This document shows positions 14,254 to 20,089 of a DNA stretch of 20,864 nt, piece after piece. The notes under the pieces were generated by a model. It was not told the DNA's origin. It did no database searches and saw only the letters and a program-made list of their open reading frames with translations. Positions within the stretch are counted from its first letter, which is position 1. Each line of letters begins with the position of its first letter. The DNA is from Patescibacteria group bacterium (lineage in GTDB: Bacteria > Patescibacteriota > Gracilibacteria > Peribacterales > Peribacteraceae), in NCBI GenBank assembly GCA_018818235.1, contig JAHISE010000029.1:1-20864 (forward strand), given 5' to 3'. The position numbers were made by a program, and so were the translations under genes.

Positions 14254-14991
14254 ATGGCTCTCACCAAAGCTCAGAAAACCGCTCAAGTAAAAGATCTGAC
14301 CGAAAAGTTCAAGTCAGCGCAATCAGTGATGTTCACCAATTACATTGGTTTAACTGTGGCAGAAGTCAGCGAACTTAGAAGACAACTAAAAGAGCAGGAT
14401 GCGGAAATGCAAGTTGCAAAAAAAACTCTTTTAAAGATTGCAGCCAAGGATGCAAATGTTCCGGAAATAAGTGATGATTTATTGGACGGACCAGTTTCCT
14501 GTATATTTAGTTTCATTGATCCAATGTCAGGTGCACAAGCTGCATTCAAATTCGGAAAAGATCATAAACAGGTAAAAATAATCGGTGGCATATTTGACGG
14601 AAAAGTTCTGAGCAAAGAGGAAGCAATTGAACTTGCGAAGATGCCAAGCCGTGCAGTATTGCTTGCAACATTCGCAATGATGCTCAAGTCCCCTCTTAAT
14701 ACTTTTGCAGGAATGTGTGCCTCGCCACTCTCCGGATTCGCACGTGCTCTGAGTGAGATGGCGGATAAAGGAGGGTTTGGTGATGATGAGGCTGCACCTG
14801 AGGAGGAAAATAAGGTAAAGGATGAAAAAGAGGTAAAGGAAACTGTCGAAGATACTTCTGAGACGGCAGAAAACTCTGATGAATCGTCTGCAGCTGAACC
14901 TTCCGACTTGTCCGCCGAAGCTCCCCAAGGAGCGAAGGTGGAACCTTCCCAACCTTCCGAACCTTCCCAACCTAAAGAAGAAGAATCCTAA
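14254..14991 (+). CDS. rplJ: 50S ribosomal protein L10 with an unusual acidic C-terminal tail
   Basis: A 245-residue protein. Residues 1-175 are a normal L10: 'MALTKAQKTAQVKDLTEKF', 'MFTNYIGLTVAEVSELR', 'VAKKTLLKIA', 'KIIGGIFDGKVLS', then the C-terminal helix that binds L7/L12 dimers. Residues 176-245 are an extra tail, first Glu/Asp/Lys-rich, then 'EPSQPSEPSQPKEEES'. Usual L10 length is 165-180. The tail DNA at 14897-14972 is a 9-nt word array interrupted by a REP-like hairpin, so part of the tail is repeat-derived. The frame is open upstream to 13999, but that part is the leader RNA. ATG 14254 matches the family start. rplL follows at 50 nt. The start gives no Shine-Dalgarno. Confidence 0.95.
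   Translation: MALTKAQKTAQVKDLTEKFKSAQSVMFTNYIGLTVAEVSELRRQLKEQDAEMQVAKKTLLKIAAKDANVPEISDDLLDGPVSCIFSFIDPMSGAQAAFKFGKDHKQVKIIGGIFDGKVLSKEEAIELAKMPSRAVLLATFAMMLKSPLNTFAGMCASPLSGFARALSEMADKGGFGDDEAAPEEENKVKDEKEVKETVEDTSETAENSDESSAAEPSDLSAEAPQGAKVEPSQPSEPSQPKEEES
14897..14972. repeat. AACCTTCCN 9-nt array with an embedded REP-like hairpin, inside rplJ
   Basis: AACCTTCCN units stand at 14897, 14942, 14951 and 14960, with a partial one at 14969, all in one 9-nt phase that keeps the reading frame. Between the first two, TCCGCC (14911-14916) pairs with GGTGGA (14937-14942), GCTCC (14920) pairs with GGAGC (14929), and a symmetric GAA/GAA internal loop separates the two stems. Confidence 0.75.
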
Positions 14992-15026
14992 CTTTTCACT
15001 TTTCACTATTCACTTTTAACTAATAT
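14992..15026. repeat. CTTTTCA heptamer array between rplJ and rplL
   Basis: Five exact 7-nt steps: CTTTTCA twice, CTATTCA, CTTTTAA, CTAATAT. The array begins at the base after the rplJ stop codon and ends 15 nt before the rplL start. One arm only. Confidence 0.75.
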
Positions 15027-15041
15027 TTCCCCCCTTACATT

Positions 15042-15464
15042 ATGGCCGACGATACCGCCACAGCAGATAAAGTTTCCCTCGCCAAAGAGGAGAAAGCAGT
15101 AATCGATGCACTGGAAAAACTAAACGTAGTACAACTTAACAATGTCGTTAAATTCATGGAACAGGAATACGGCATTTCCGCAGCAGCGCCTATGGCAGTT
15201 GCAGCACCTGCGGCTGGTGCCGGTGGTGGCGATGCCGGCGACGAAGAAGAAAAATCCAACTATGATATTGAGCTTACCGGAGCCGGTGAGCAGAAAATTG
15301 CAGTCATCAAAGTAGTTCGCGAGATTACAGGACTTCCACTTGGCGAAGCCAAAGCTGCAGTAGACGGTGCTCCAAAAGTAATCAAAGAAGGAGTGCCCAA
15401 GGAAGAGGCAGAGAAGATTAAGGCGCAATTAGAGGGTGCAGGAGCGACTGTGACTTTGAAATAG
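15042..15464 (+). CDS. rplL: 50S ribosomal protein L7/L12
   Basis: A 140-residue stalk protein that recruits translational GTPases. The N-terminal dimerisation helices ('VIDALEKLNVVQLNNVVKFMEQEYGI') carry about 12 extra residues at the start. An Ala/Gly hinge ('AAAPMAVAAPAAGAGGGDAG') follows, then the conserved C-terminal domain ('KIAVIKVVREITGLPLGEAKAAVDGAPKVIKEGVPKEEAEKIK', where the G' contact helix lies). It is the second gene of the rplJL operon and therefore also under the L10 leader. A hairpin terminator lies 17 nt after the stop. Confidence 0.97.
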   Translation: MADDTATADKVSLAKEEKAVIDALEKLNVVQLNNVVKFMEQEYGISAAAPMAVAAPAAGAGGGDAGDEEEKSNYDIELTGAGEQKIAVIKVVREITGLPLGEAKAAVDGAPKVIKEGVPKEEAEKIKAQLEGAGATVTLK

Positions 15465-15480
15465 TTGTTAGAATTAATCG

Positions 15481-15514
15481 AATCAAGCGTAGTTTCTGCC
15501 TGCGCTTGATTTTA
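15481..15514 (+). terminator. Intrinsic terminator of the rplJL operon
   Basis: AATCAAGCG (15481-15489) pairs with CGCTTGATT (15503-15511), 9 bp, with a 13-nt loop and a short T-run (TTTT) at its 3' edge. The T-run is short, so efficiency is uncertain. Confidence 0.65.
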
Positions 15515-15681
15515 GAATATTAGAATATAATTGGAATACTAGAATACTGGAATATTGGTCTAAAGCACGGCATTCGCGAATGCCAGTGCTAAAGCCGCAA
15601 CCTACTCTGTACATGCTAAACATCACCCCAATATTCCAATACTCCAATATTCTATTAATTATTCCAATATTCCAGTATTCC
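15512..15681. repeat. GGAATATT-type inverted array, copy 2, with a nested REP-like hairpin
   Basis: Left arm 15512-15558 and right arm 15628-15681 use the same words as the copy at 10840-10956. The junctions AATATTGGTCTAAAGC and CATCACCCCAATATTCC are identical in the two. The centre is longer here because it holds a hairpin (15564-15590). In the + frame the right arm makes a false N-terminal extension of the next gene. Confidence 0.8.
15564..15590. repeat. REP-like hairpin GGCATTCGCGAATGCC
   Basis: A perfect 16-nt palindrome (15569-15584) flanked by AGCAC (15564-15568) and GTGCT (15586-15590), giving a 13-bp stem with one bulged A. It sits inside the array element and is absent from the other copy at 10887-10926. 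Confidence 0.75.
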
Positions 15682-15682
15682 A

Positions 15683-15710
15683 TAGTCACCTCTAATTCTT
15701 CATATATGAT
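15683..15710 (+). promoter_or_regulatory. Candidate promoter of the acyltransferase gene
   Basis: TAGTCA (15683-15688), 16-nt spacer, TATGAT (15705-15710), then 7 nt to the ATG at 15718. TATGAT is 5 of 6 to consensus. This geometry favours 15718 over the in-frame ATG at 15706, which overlaps the -10. Confidence 0.5.
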
Positions 15711-15717
15711 ACATGCA

Positions 15718-16479
15718 ATGCCCACCACCTCCCCCCGCTTCGCCGAGCTCGACATAGCCCGCACCCTCGCAATACTGATGATGATTGTTTACCACATAGC
15801 TTTTGATCTTTCATATTTTTTTGGAGTCTATGACTTAAAGATGAATGAAGGAGGATGGAAGATCTTACAGCTATCAACTGTGATTCTGTTTCTGATACTT
15901 GTTGGAGTGAGCTTTGTGATTTCTTGGGAACGAACCCGTATCAGCGGTTTTCGAACCGCTGCTGCGATATGGAAATACCTCAAACGAGGCCTCTTGGTCT
16001 TCTGCTGTGCGATGTTAATCACTATTGCAACTTATATTTTGGATCCTTCCACATACATCCGCTTTGGGATACTCCATATGATCGGAATCAGCATAATCCT
16101 CCTCCCCTTCTTCAGAAGATTTCGGGAATGGAATGTACTGATTGGATTATTGATAATCATCATTGGATATTCGATGACATATATTCAAGATTTGATTATT
16201 AATTTCCAATTTCAAATTTCTAATTCCCAATTATTCCTTCCATTTGGAATAATCCCTCCAAACTTCACTACACTCGATTACTATCCGCTGTTTCCTTGGT
16301 TCGGAATAATTCTAATAGGAGTTGCACTTGGTGACTTCTTTTATATTCGATCCGGGATAATTCCAAAGCCTACAAATAAAATAACAAGAATTCTTAGTGT
16401 GCCGGGACGACATGCACTTTTGATTTATCTGATTCATCAACCAATAATACTTACAATTCTTAATATATACTCATCATAG
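15718..16479 (+). CDS. DUF1624 / heparan-alpha-glucosaminide acetyltransferase-like membrane protein
   Basis: A 253-residue integral membrane protein with about seven helices. The N-terminal 'FAELDIARTLAILMMIVYHIAFDLSYFF' is the signature of this acyltransferase-3-related family: R/D near the first helix and an H in the helix. Central 'FGILHMIGISIILLPFFRRF' and C-terminal 'PGRHALLIYLIHQPIILTIL' are also family-typical. Relatives transfer acetyl groups from acetyl-CoA across the membrane to sugars; the substrate here is unknown. The frame is open back to 15580, but that part is read from the word array, so ATG 15718 is chosen (15706 possible). Residues about 162-173, 'NFQFQISNSQLF', come from a heptamer array within the gene. 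It is probably a single-gene unit. Confidence 0.8.
   Translation: MPTTSPRFAELDIARTLAILMMIVYHIAFDLSYFFGVYDLKMNEGGWKILQLSTVILFLILVGVSFVISWERTRISGFRTAAAIWKYLKRGLLVFCCAMLITIATYILDPSTYIRFGILHMIGISIILLPFFRRFREWNVLIGLLIIIIGYSMTYIQDLIINFQFQISNSQLFLPFGIIPPNFTTLDYYPLFPWFGIILIGVALGDFFYIRSGIIPKPTNKITRILSVPGRHALLIYLIHQPIILTILNIYSS
16201..16235. repeat. AATTTCN heptamer array inside the acyltransferase gene
   Basis: Five consecutive 7-nt steps: AATTTCC, AATTTCA, AATTTCT, AATTCCC, AATTATT. It encodes 'NFQFQISNSQL' in a polar loop between two membrane helices. Period 7 does not match the codon period, so protein selection did not create it. Confidence 0.8.
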
Positions 16480-16480
16480 C

Positions 16481-16509
16481 GTACAGACGTCCCGATGAGA
16501 CGTCTCTAC
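16481..16509. repeat. RAYT-type REP palindrome, intergenic copy
   Basis: Arms GTACAGACGTC and GACGTCTCTAC (one mismatch) with a 7-nt loop, total 29 nt. It begins 2 nt after the acyltransferase stop. It has the same length and core (AGACGTC/GACGTCT) as the palindrome at 20405-20433 inside the RAYT gene. Confidence 0.85.
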
Positions 16510-16526
16510 AACCCCCCAAAAACCCT

Positions 16527-16554
16527 CAATTCTCCATTCTCAATTCTCAATTAG
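16527..16554. repeat. CAATTCT heptamer array before the LytR-type gene
   Basis: Four exact 7-nt steps: CAATTCT, CCATTCT, CAATTCT, CAATTAG. The third unit overlaps the candidate -35 at 16537-16542, so the array may have supplied promoter sequence. Confidence 0.75.
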
Positions 16555-16565
16555 TTCGGTAGAAT
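16537..16565 (+). promoter_or_regulatory. Candidate promoter of the LytR-type gene, leaderless geometry
   Basis: TTCTCA (16537-16542), 17-nt spacer, TAGAAT (16560-16565), 7 nt, ATG 16573. The predicted transcription start coincides with the start codon. Confidence 0.5.
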
Positions 16566-16572
16566 ATATCCA

Positions 16573-18117
16573 ATGTTCACCATCCGCAAAATTGAGGACA
16601 AAAAGCCGCGGAAGATATTCCCGTGGAAAAAGCTTGCTATCGGCATTCTGGAATTTGGTCGACCGATATTCAATTTGTATGGTGACTGGAAGAAAAGAAG
16701 ACAGGAAGAAAAGATAAAAGAAAAAAGAGTACATATGCTCAAAAGAACTCTTCTGATTCTTATTTCAGTTTTTGTTGTCCTTTTGATAATCGGCACAATG
16801 CTTCAGGTGTTCTTTTCTGTTCGCATCTTAAGTTTCCAGCAAATTGCCTCTGTTACGGGCACTCCCCCACCGATTGATGAGAATGGATATACAAATCTGA
16901 TATTAATGGGGCAAGGTGACGGAGATCATGATGGAAAAGATCTTACTGATACTATCATTGTCGCAAGTATTGATCCTAACGAAACAAAAAGCGTTGTAAT
17001 GCTTTCTTTTCCCCGCGATCTGTATTTTCTGCATACCGAGAAAATGGGAGCCGGTAAACTCAACACCTTTTATCGTGATTACAAAGGATACTTAAAGTAT
17101 ATGAAGGGTATGGATCCGGATGTTGCTTCCAAAGAAGCACTCAAAGAACTTGGTGAAGAACTGGGGCGCAACCTTGGACTTCAAATTCATGGAGTTATAA
17201 AAGTGGACTTTATAGCATTTACACAATCAGTGGATGCAATCGGTGGTGTTGATCTTGATGTGCCATACGACATCATAGACAATGAATATCCTGATGAGAA
17301 CTTTGGATATGATCCTTTTGAAATATATAAAGGAATGAATCATCTGGATGGCACAACTGCTCTTAAGTACGCACGCAGCCGATCCACCACAAGTGACTTC
17401 GGGCGATCTGCAAGACAACAACAACTGATTAAGGAAATGGCAAAAAAGGCAAAGGAAGAAGAAATCTACAAGAAGCCCGGCATGATCTTGGAGTTCCTGA
17501 ACATTTACAAAGACAACGTAGAAACAACATTGACCACACGTGAATTGGTTGGTCTTTTAACTTTCGCAACCGAAATTGAAGCAAACAACGTTGTAACAAT
17601 GCAGCTAAATGACAGAAATGCACTTTATGATAGCTTTATTGAGCCAGGCGGATTCCTTTATGCTCCTCCAAGACATCTTTTTGATGGAGCTGCAGTACTT
17701 CTTCCCGTTTCTATTCCGGAGTTCCCCGTAACATGGAAACAGATCTCAGCACTTAAAAAGCTTTTGTTTGACGAAAGAGCAATGTATTTAAAAAAGCCTG
17801 TTATTGCGGTCCTAAACTCCGGAGCCCCCGCAGGACATGCCCGCAAACTGGCTACAGAGCTAACTAGATACGGCTTCCCTGTTGATATGATGGATAATGC
17901 ATCTATTCCAAAACAGGAAACCTCTTTTGTTTCTGTTAAATCCTCAGCAGAAGAAGAGGTATCTGATGATCTTGCAAAATTCTTTGCTTCGATAACAGGT
18001 ATCGAAGCTAAAAAAATGCACTCAGGATTGCGCGATGACGAAACGCGTGAACTGACCATTGTAATCGGCAAAGATTACAAATATGAACCGTTACAATCAT
18101 CCATCCTATCTGAATGA
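16573..18117 (+). CDS. LytR-CpsA-Psr (LCP) family cell-envelope transferase with LytR_C domain
   Basis: A 514-residue membrane-anchored enzyme. A basic cytoplasmic N-terminus (1-55) and one membrane helix (about 58-82) precede the LCP domain: 'GKDLTDTIIVASIDP' (D126), 'VVMLSFPRDLY' (R148-D149), 'GKLNTFY', 'VDAIGGVDLDVPYD' and 'GTTALKYARSRSTTSDFGRSARQQQ' (about 260-285). These Arg and Asp residues bind the polyprenyl pyrophosphate and metal. LCP enzymes attach teichoic acid, polysaccharide or glycolipid-linked polymer to the cell wall. A LytR_C domain follows from about 407 ('VIAVLNSGAPAGHARKLATELTRYGF', ending 'VIGKDY'). The stop overlaps the next start (ATGA), so the two are translationally coupled. 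Confidence 0.93.
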   Translation: MFTIRKIEDKKPRKIFPWKKLAIGILEFGRPIFNLYGDWKKRRQEEKIKEKRVHMLKRTLLILISVFVVLLIIGTMLQVFFSVRILSFQQIASVTGTPPPIDENGYTNLILMGQGDGDHDGKDLTDTIIVASIDPNETKSVVMLSFPRDLYFLHTEKMGAGKLNTFYRDYKGYLKYMKGMDPDVASKEALKELGEELGRNLGLQIHGVIKVDFIAFTQSVDAIGGVDLDVPYDIIDNEYPDENFGYDPFEIYKGMNHLDGTTALKYARSRSTTSDFGRSARQQQLIKEMAKKAKEEEIYKKPGMILEFLNIYKDNVETTLTTRELVGLLTFATEIEANNVVTMQLNDRNALYDSFIEPGGFLYAPPRHLFDGAAVLLPVSIPEFPVTWKQISALKKLLFDERAMYLKKPVIAVLNSGAPAGHARKLATELTRYGFPVDMMDNASIPKQETSFVSVKSSAEEEVSDDLAKFFASITGIEAKKMHSGLRDDETRELTIVIGKDYKYEPLQSSILSE

Positions 18118-19061
18118 CACCACGTGAAATAATTGCAAAGGCATGGGTAATAACAAAGAAAGAACGCCAGATCCGCAAATGGGGTTATGTGGCGGCAGTT
18201 GCGGAGACTCTTCTGAACATCAAACTACTGACATATCAAATCTGGTTAATCACTTCTTACTTGCATGGAAATCCAATCGGTTTTCTGACTATGGAAAGGA
18301 CAATTATGAACAATACTCCCACATGGTTCTTCTGGTCTCTTATGGGCTTCATACTTGTGCTTATTCTTGTGGAATGGTTGTTCCCTCACTTGTCAAAAGG
18401 CGCAATCATCGGCCTCGCAGCGAAGTCTCATAAAGGCGAGGAAGTAAAGGGAGGACTTGTGTTGGCTATATACAACTTCTTCCCAATGTTTGCTCTACAT
18501 GAAATATTTTTCCTTGGTCGTATAACGGTGGTGATTACTCTTTGTTCATTGATGTTCAGGTATTCCCCCGAGATTGCTCCCCTTACGGTTGGCATATTGT
18601 TGATATTTTACGCTATTTCCATGATCATTCATTTCTTCTGTATCTTTGCAGAGGAAGCAGTGGTCATAAAAAAGGTCGGAATCGGAGTTGCACTCAGAAC
18701 AAGCTTCAAGTTGGTAATCAGTTATTTGGGTCAAGTTGTTTTCCTGATGCTTTTGTTTTTTGTAATCGTACTAAGAGTTTTGCTGAACGTTGTAATGGTT
18801 CTATTTGTTCCAGCATTGGTTTTGGGTATCGGATTCTTGCTTGCACTGGTTATGCCTCCTGTAATCAGTTATTCAATCTCAGGAATTTTAGGTCTTATAG
18901 TTGTTGGAATAGCCAGTTACTTCTTTGCTTATCTTGCAGTGTTCAAACAAACTGTGTGGACGCTTACGTATATGGAATTGGGTAAGAGGAAAGAATTGGA
19001 TGTGATTGATTTGGATGATGAGGTAACAACGAAGAATGGTGATGGAAATGGAGATGCGTAG
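18114..19061 (+). CDS. Polytopic membrane protein of unknown function
   Basis: Not recognised. A 315-residue protein with about six or seven membrane helices (near 35-50, 72-92, 112-135, 150-175, 200-235, 240-270). The middle pattern 'AEEAVVIKKVGIGVALRTSFKLVISYLGQVVFLMLLFFV' is like poorly characterised membrane families in which a gene-cluster partner is exported. The soluble C-terminal tail is acidic (DVIDLDDE). The start overlaps the LCP stop by 4 nt, so it is co-translated with it and may help assemble or deliver the envelope polymer. That link is inference from position. Confidence 0.8.
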   Translation: MTPREIIAKAWVITKKERQIRKWGYVAAVAETLLNIKLLTYQIWLITSYLHGNPIGFLTMERTIMNNTPTWFFWSLMGFILVLILVEWLFPHLSKGAIIGLAAKSHKGEEVKGGLVLAIYNFFPMFALHEIFFLGRITVVITLCSLMFRYSPEIAPLTVGILLIFYAISMIIHFFCIFAEEAVVIKKVGIGVALRTSFKLVISYLGQVVFLMLLFFVIVLRVLLNVVMVLFVPALVLGIGFLLALVMPPVISYSISGILGLIVVGIASYFFAYLAVFKQTVWTLTYMELGKRKELDVIDLDDEVTTKNGDGNGDA

Positions 19062-19062
19062 A

Positions 19063-19210
19063 ACAATCGACAATCGACACGCTTCGCCACTGTCGCACAC
19101 GTGCGACGTGGCTTCGCTTTCAACAATCAACATCTAAAATAATTAGAGAAACATACGTTTCCATAATAACTAACATTGTTGATTGTTGATTGTCGAATGT
19201 CGAATGTCGA
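19063..19210. repeat. CAATCGA / TTGTTGA-ATGTCGA heptamer dyad
   Basis: Two heptads CAATCGA at 19064-19077 and further CAATCAA words at 19120-19132 face five exact heptads at 19176-19210 (TTGTTGA twice, TTGTCGA, ATGTCGA twice), which are the complement. A GC-rich hairpin (19086-19112) sits inside the left arm. Confidence 0.8.
19086..19112. repeat. GC-rich hairpin nested in the dyad
   Basis: GCCAC-t-GTCGCAC (19086-19098) pairs with GTGCGAC-GTGGC (19101-19112), 12 bp with one bulge and a 2-nt centre. The flanks CGCTTCG and CTTCGCT are repeated. It is REP-like. It could terminate the LCP operon, but no T-run follows closely. Confidence 0.65.
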
Positions 19211-19256
19211 ACACACAACAATACTCAAAACCCGCATTATTATTTCCCCAACCTCC

Positions 19257-19285
19257 TTGACCTTGCACAATCGTACACCTATGAT
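19257..19285 (+). promoter_or_regulatory. sigma70-type promoter upstream of lexA
   Basis: TTGACC (19257-19262), exactly 17 nt, TATGAT (19280-19285). Each hexamer is 5 of 6 to consensus, among the best in the window. The predicted start is about 19292, giving a leader of about 128 nt. I did not find a known SOS box; a 21-nt dyad, ATTGAT...ATCAAT (19331-19351), is an operator candidate within the leader. Confidence 0.6.
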
Positions 19286-19291
19286 GGTGGA

Positions 19292-19419
19292 CGTTAGTTC
19301 CCCCTTGCCCCTCCGTAGCTCAGACTTAGATTGATGATCTAATGATCAATACCTTAGAAATATCAATATTAAAGTAACTGAGCGAAGTGGGGTTACCCTA
19401 TTCTCTACCGCCCGCCATT
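19292..19419 (+). promoter_or_regulatory. Structured leader region of lexA (candidate)
   Basis: CCCC and GCTCAG (about 19310-19323) pair with CTGAGC and GGGG (about 19378-19393) across an internal loop, closing a region that holds TTAGAT-tgatg-ATCTAA. The segment after the predicted promoter may be a structured 5' leader or a small RNA. A TATTCT hexamer (19399-19404) could give a second, shorter transcript. Confidence 0.4.
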
Positions 19420-20049
19420 ATGCCAAAAGCTAAAGCTGAACCCACTTTGACGCCACATCAGCGTACTGTACTCAACTATATCCGTGAGTTTCAGGTTAAA
19501 CGCGGATATTCTCCTTCTCTTTCCGATCTTGCACTTGCATTCGGTGTTCGTAGCAAAAATGCAGTCGCAAAGGTTGTGAATGCACTTGCACGCGAAGGGC
19601 AAATAGAAAAGGATCCAAAAGGACGCATCAAGATAATAGATATCGTAGATGCTTCGGATAGACCAGATCCTATGGTTCTTCCTTTGTTTGGACCAATATC
19701 AGCAGGATTCGCAGCTCCGGTGGAAGAACAGGCAGAGGAGATGGTAACACTTGATGATTACATTGTAGGAGGAAAAAAGGCATCCACATTTCTTTTGCGG
19801 GTTAAAGGCGACAGCATGATAGACGCTTCGATAAGCGAGGGTGATCTGGTTGTTGTTGAACGTGGAGTAGAGCCAAAGCTTAATGACATTGTAGTCGCTG
19901 TACTTGATGGAGAATTTACTCTCAAGCGTTTAAAAAAGAATAAAGGTAAATTCTATCTGCAAGCAGAAAACTCCAGTTATCCGGATATGCATGCAATGGA
20001 GGAGTTGACTGTTGCAGGGGTGGTGCGTGGGGTTATCCGAAAATACTGA
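19420..20049 (+). CDS. lexA: LexA repressor (SOS regulator, self-cleaving)
   Basis: A 209-residue protein. The winged-helix DNA-binding domain (about 8-75) has the 'LTPHQRTVLNYIREFQVKRGYSPSLSDLALAFGV' opening typical of LexA. The self-cleavage bond is A95-G96 ('ISAGF'). The peptidase S24 domain has the Ser/Lys pair at S132 ('GDSMIDASI') and K169 ('EFTLKRL'). It represses DNA-repair genes until RecA filaments trigger cleavage; all catalytic parts are present. The frame is open to 19387, but ATG 19420 fits family length. The recognition helix ('SKNAVAKVVNALAREG') differs from the E. coli form, so its operator cannot be guessed from that model. Confidence 0.93.
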   Translation: MPKAKAEPTLTPHQRTVLNYIREFQVKRGYSPSLSDLALAFGVRSKNAVAKVVNALAREGQIEKDPKGRIKIIDIVDASDRPDPMVLPLFGPISAGFAAPVEEQAEEMVTLDDYIVGGKKASTFLLRVKGDSMIDASISEGDLVVVERGVEPKLNDIVVAVLDGEFTLKRLKKNKGKFYLQAENSSYPDMHAMEELTVAGVVRGVIRKY

Positions 20050-20089
20050 TTTTTTCACAATTACGACCCGCCATTTCTCTGTAAATAAC

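Noticed and set aside
15580..15717. 46-residue N-terminal extension of the acyltransferase
   Set aside because: It is translated from the array right arm ('NITPIFQYSNILLIIPIFQYS'). The -10 at 15705-15710 and the family start favour 15718.
19309..19385. tRNA-like 5' sequence (CCGTAGCTCAG) upstream of lexA
   Set aside because: It resembles an acceptor plus D-arm start, but no T-arm and no matching 3' acceptor strand follow within tRNA length. Its bases are better explained by pairing with CTGAGC further downstream.
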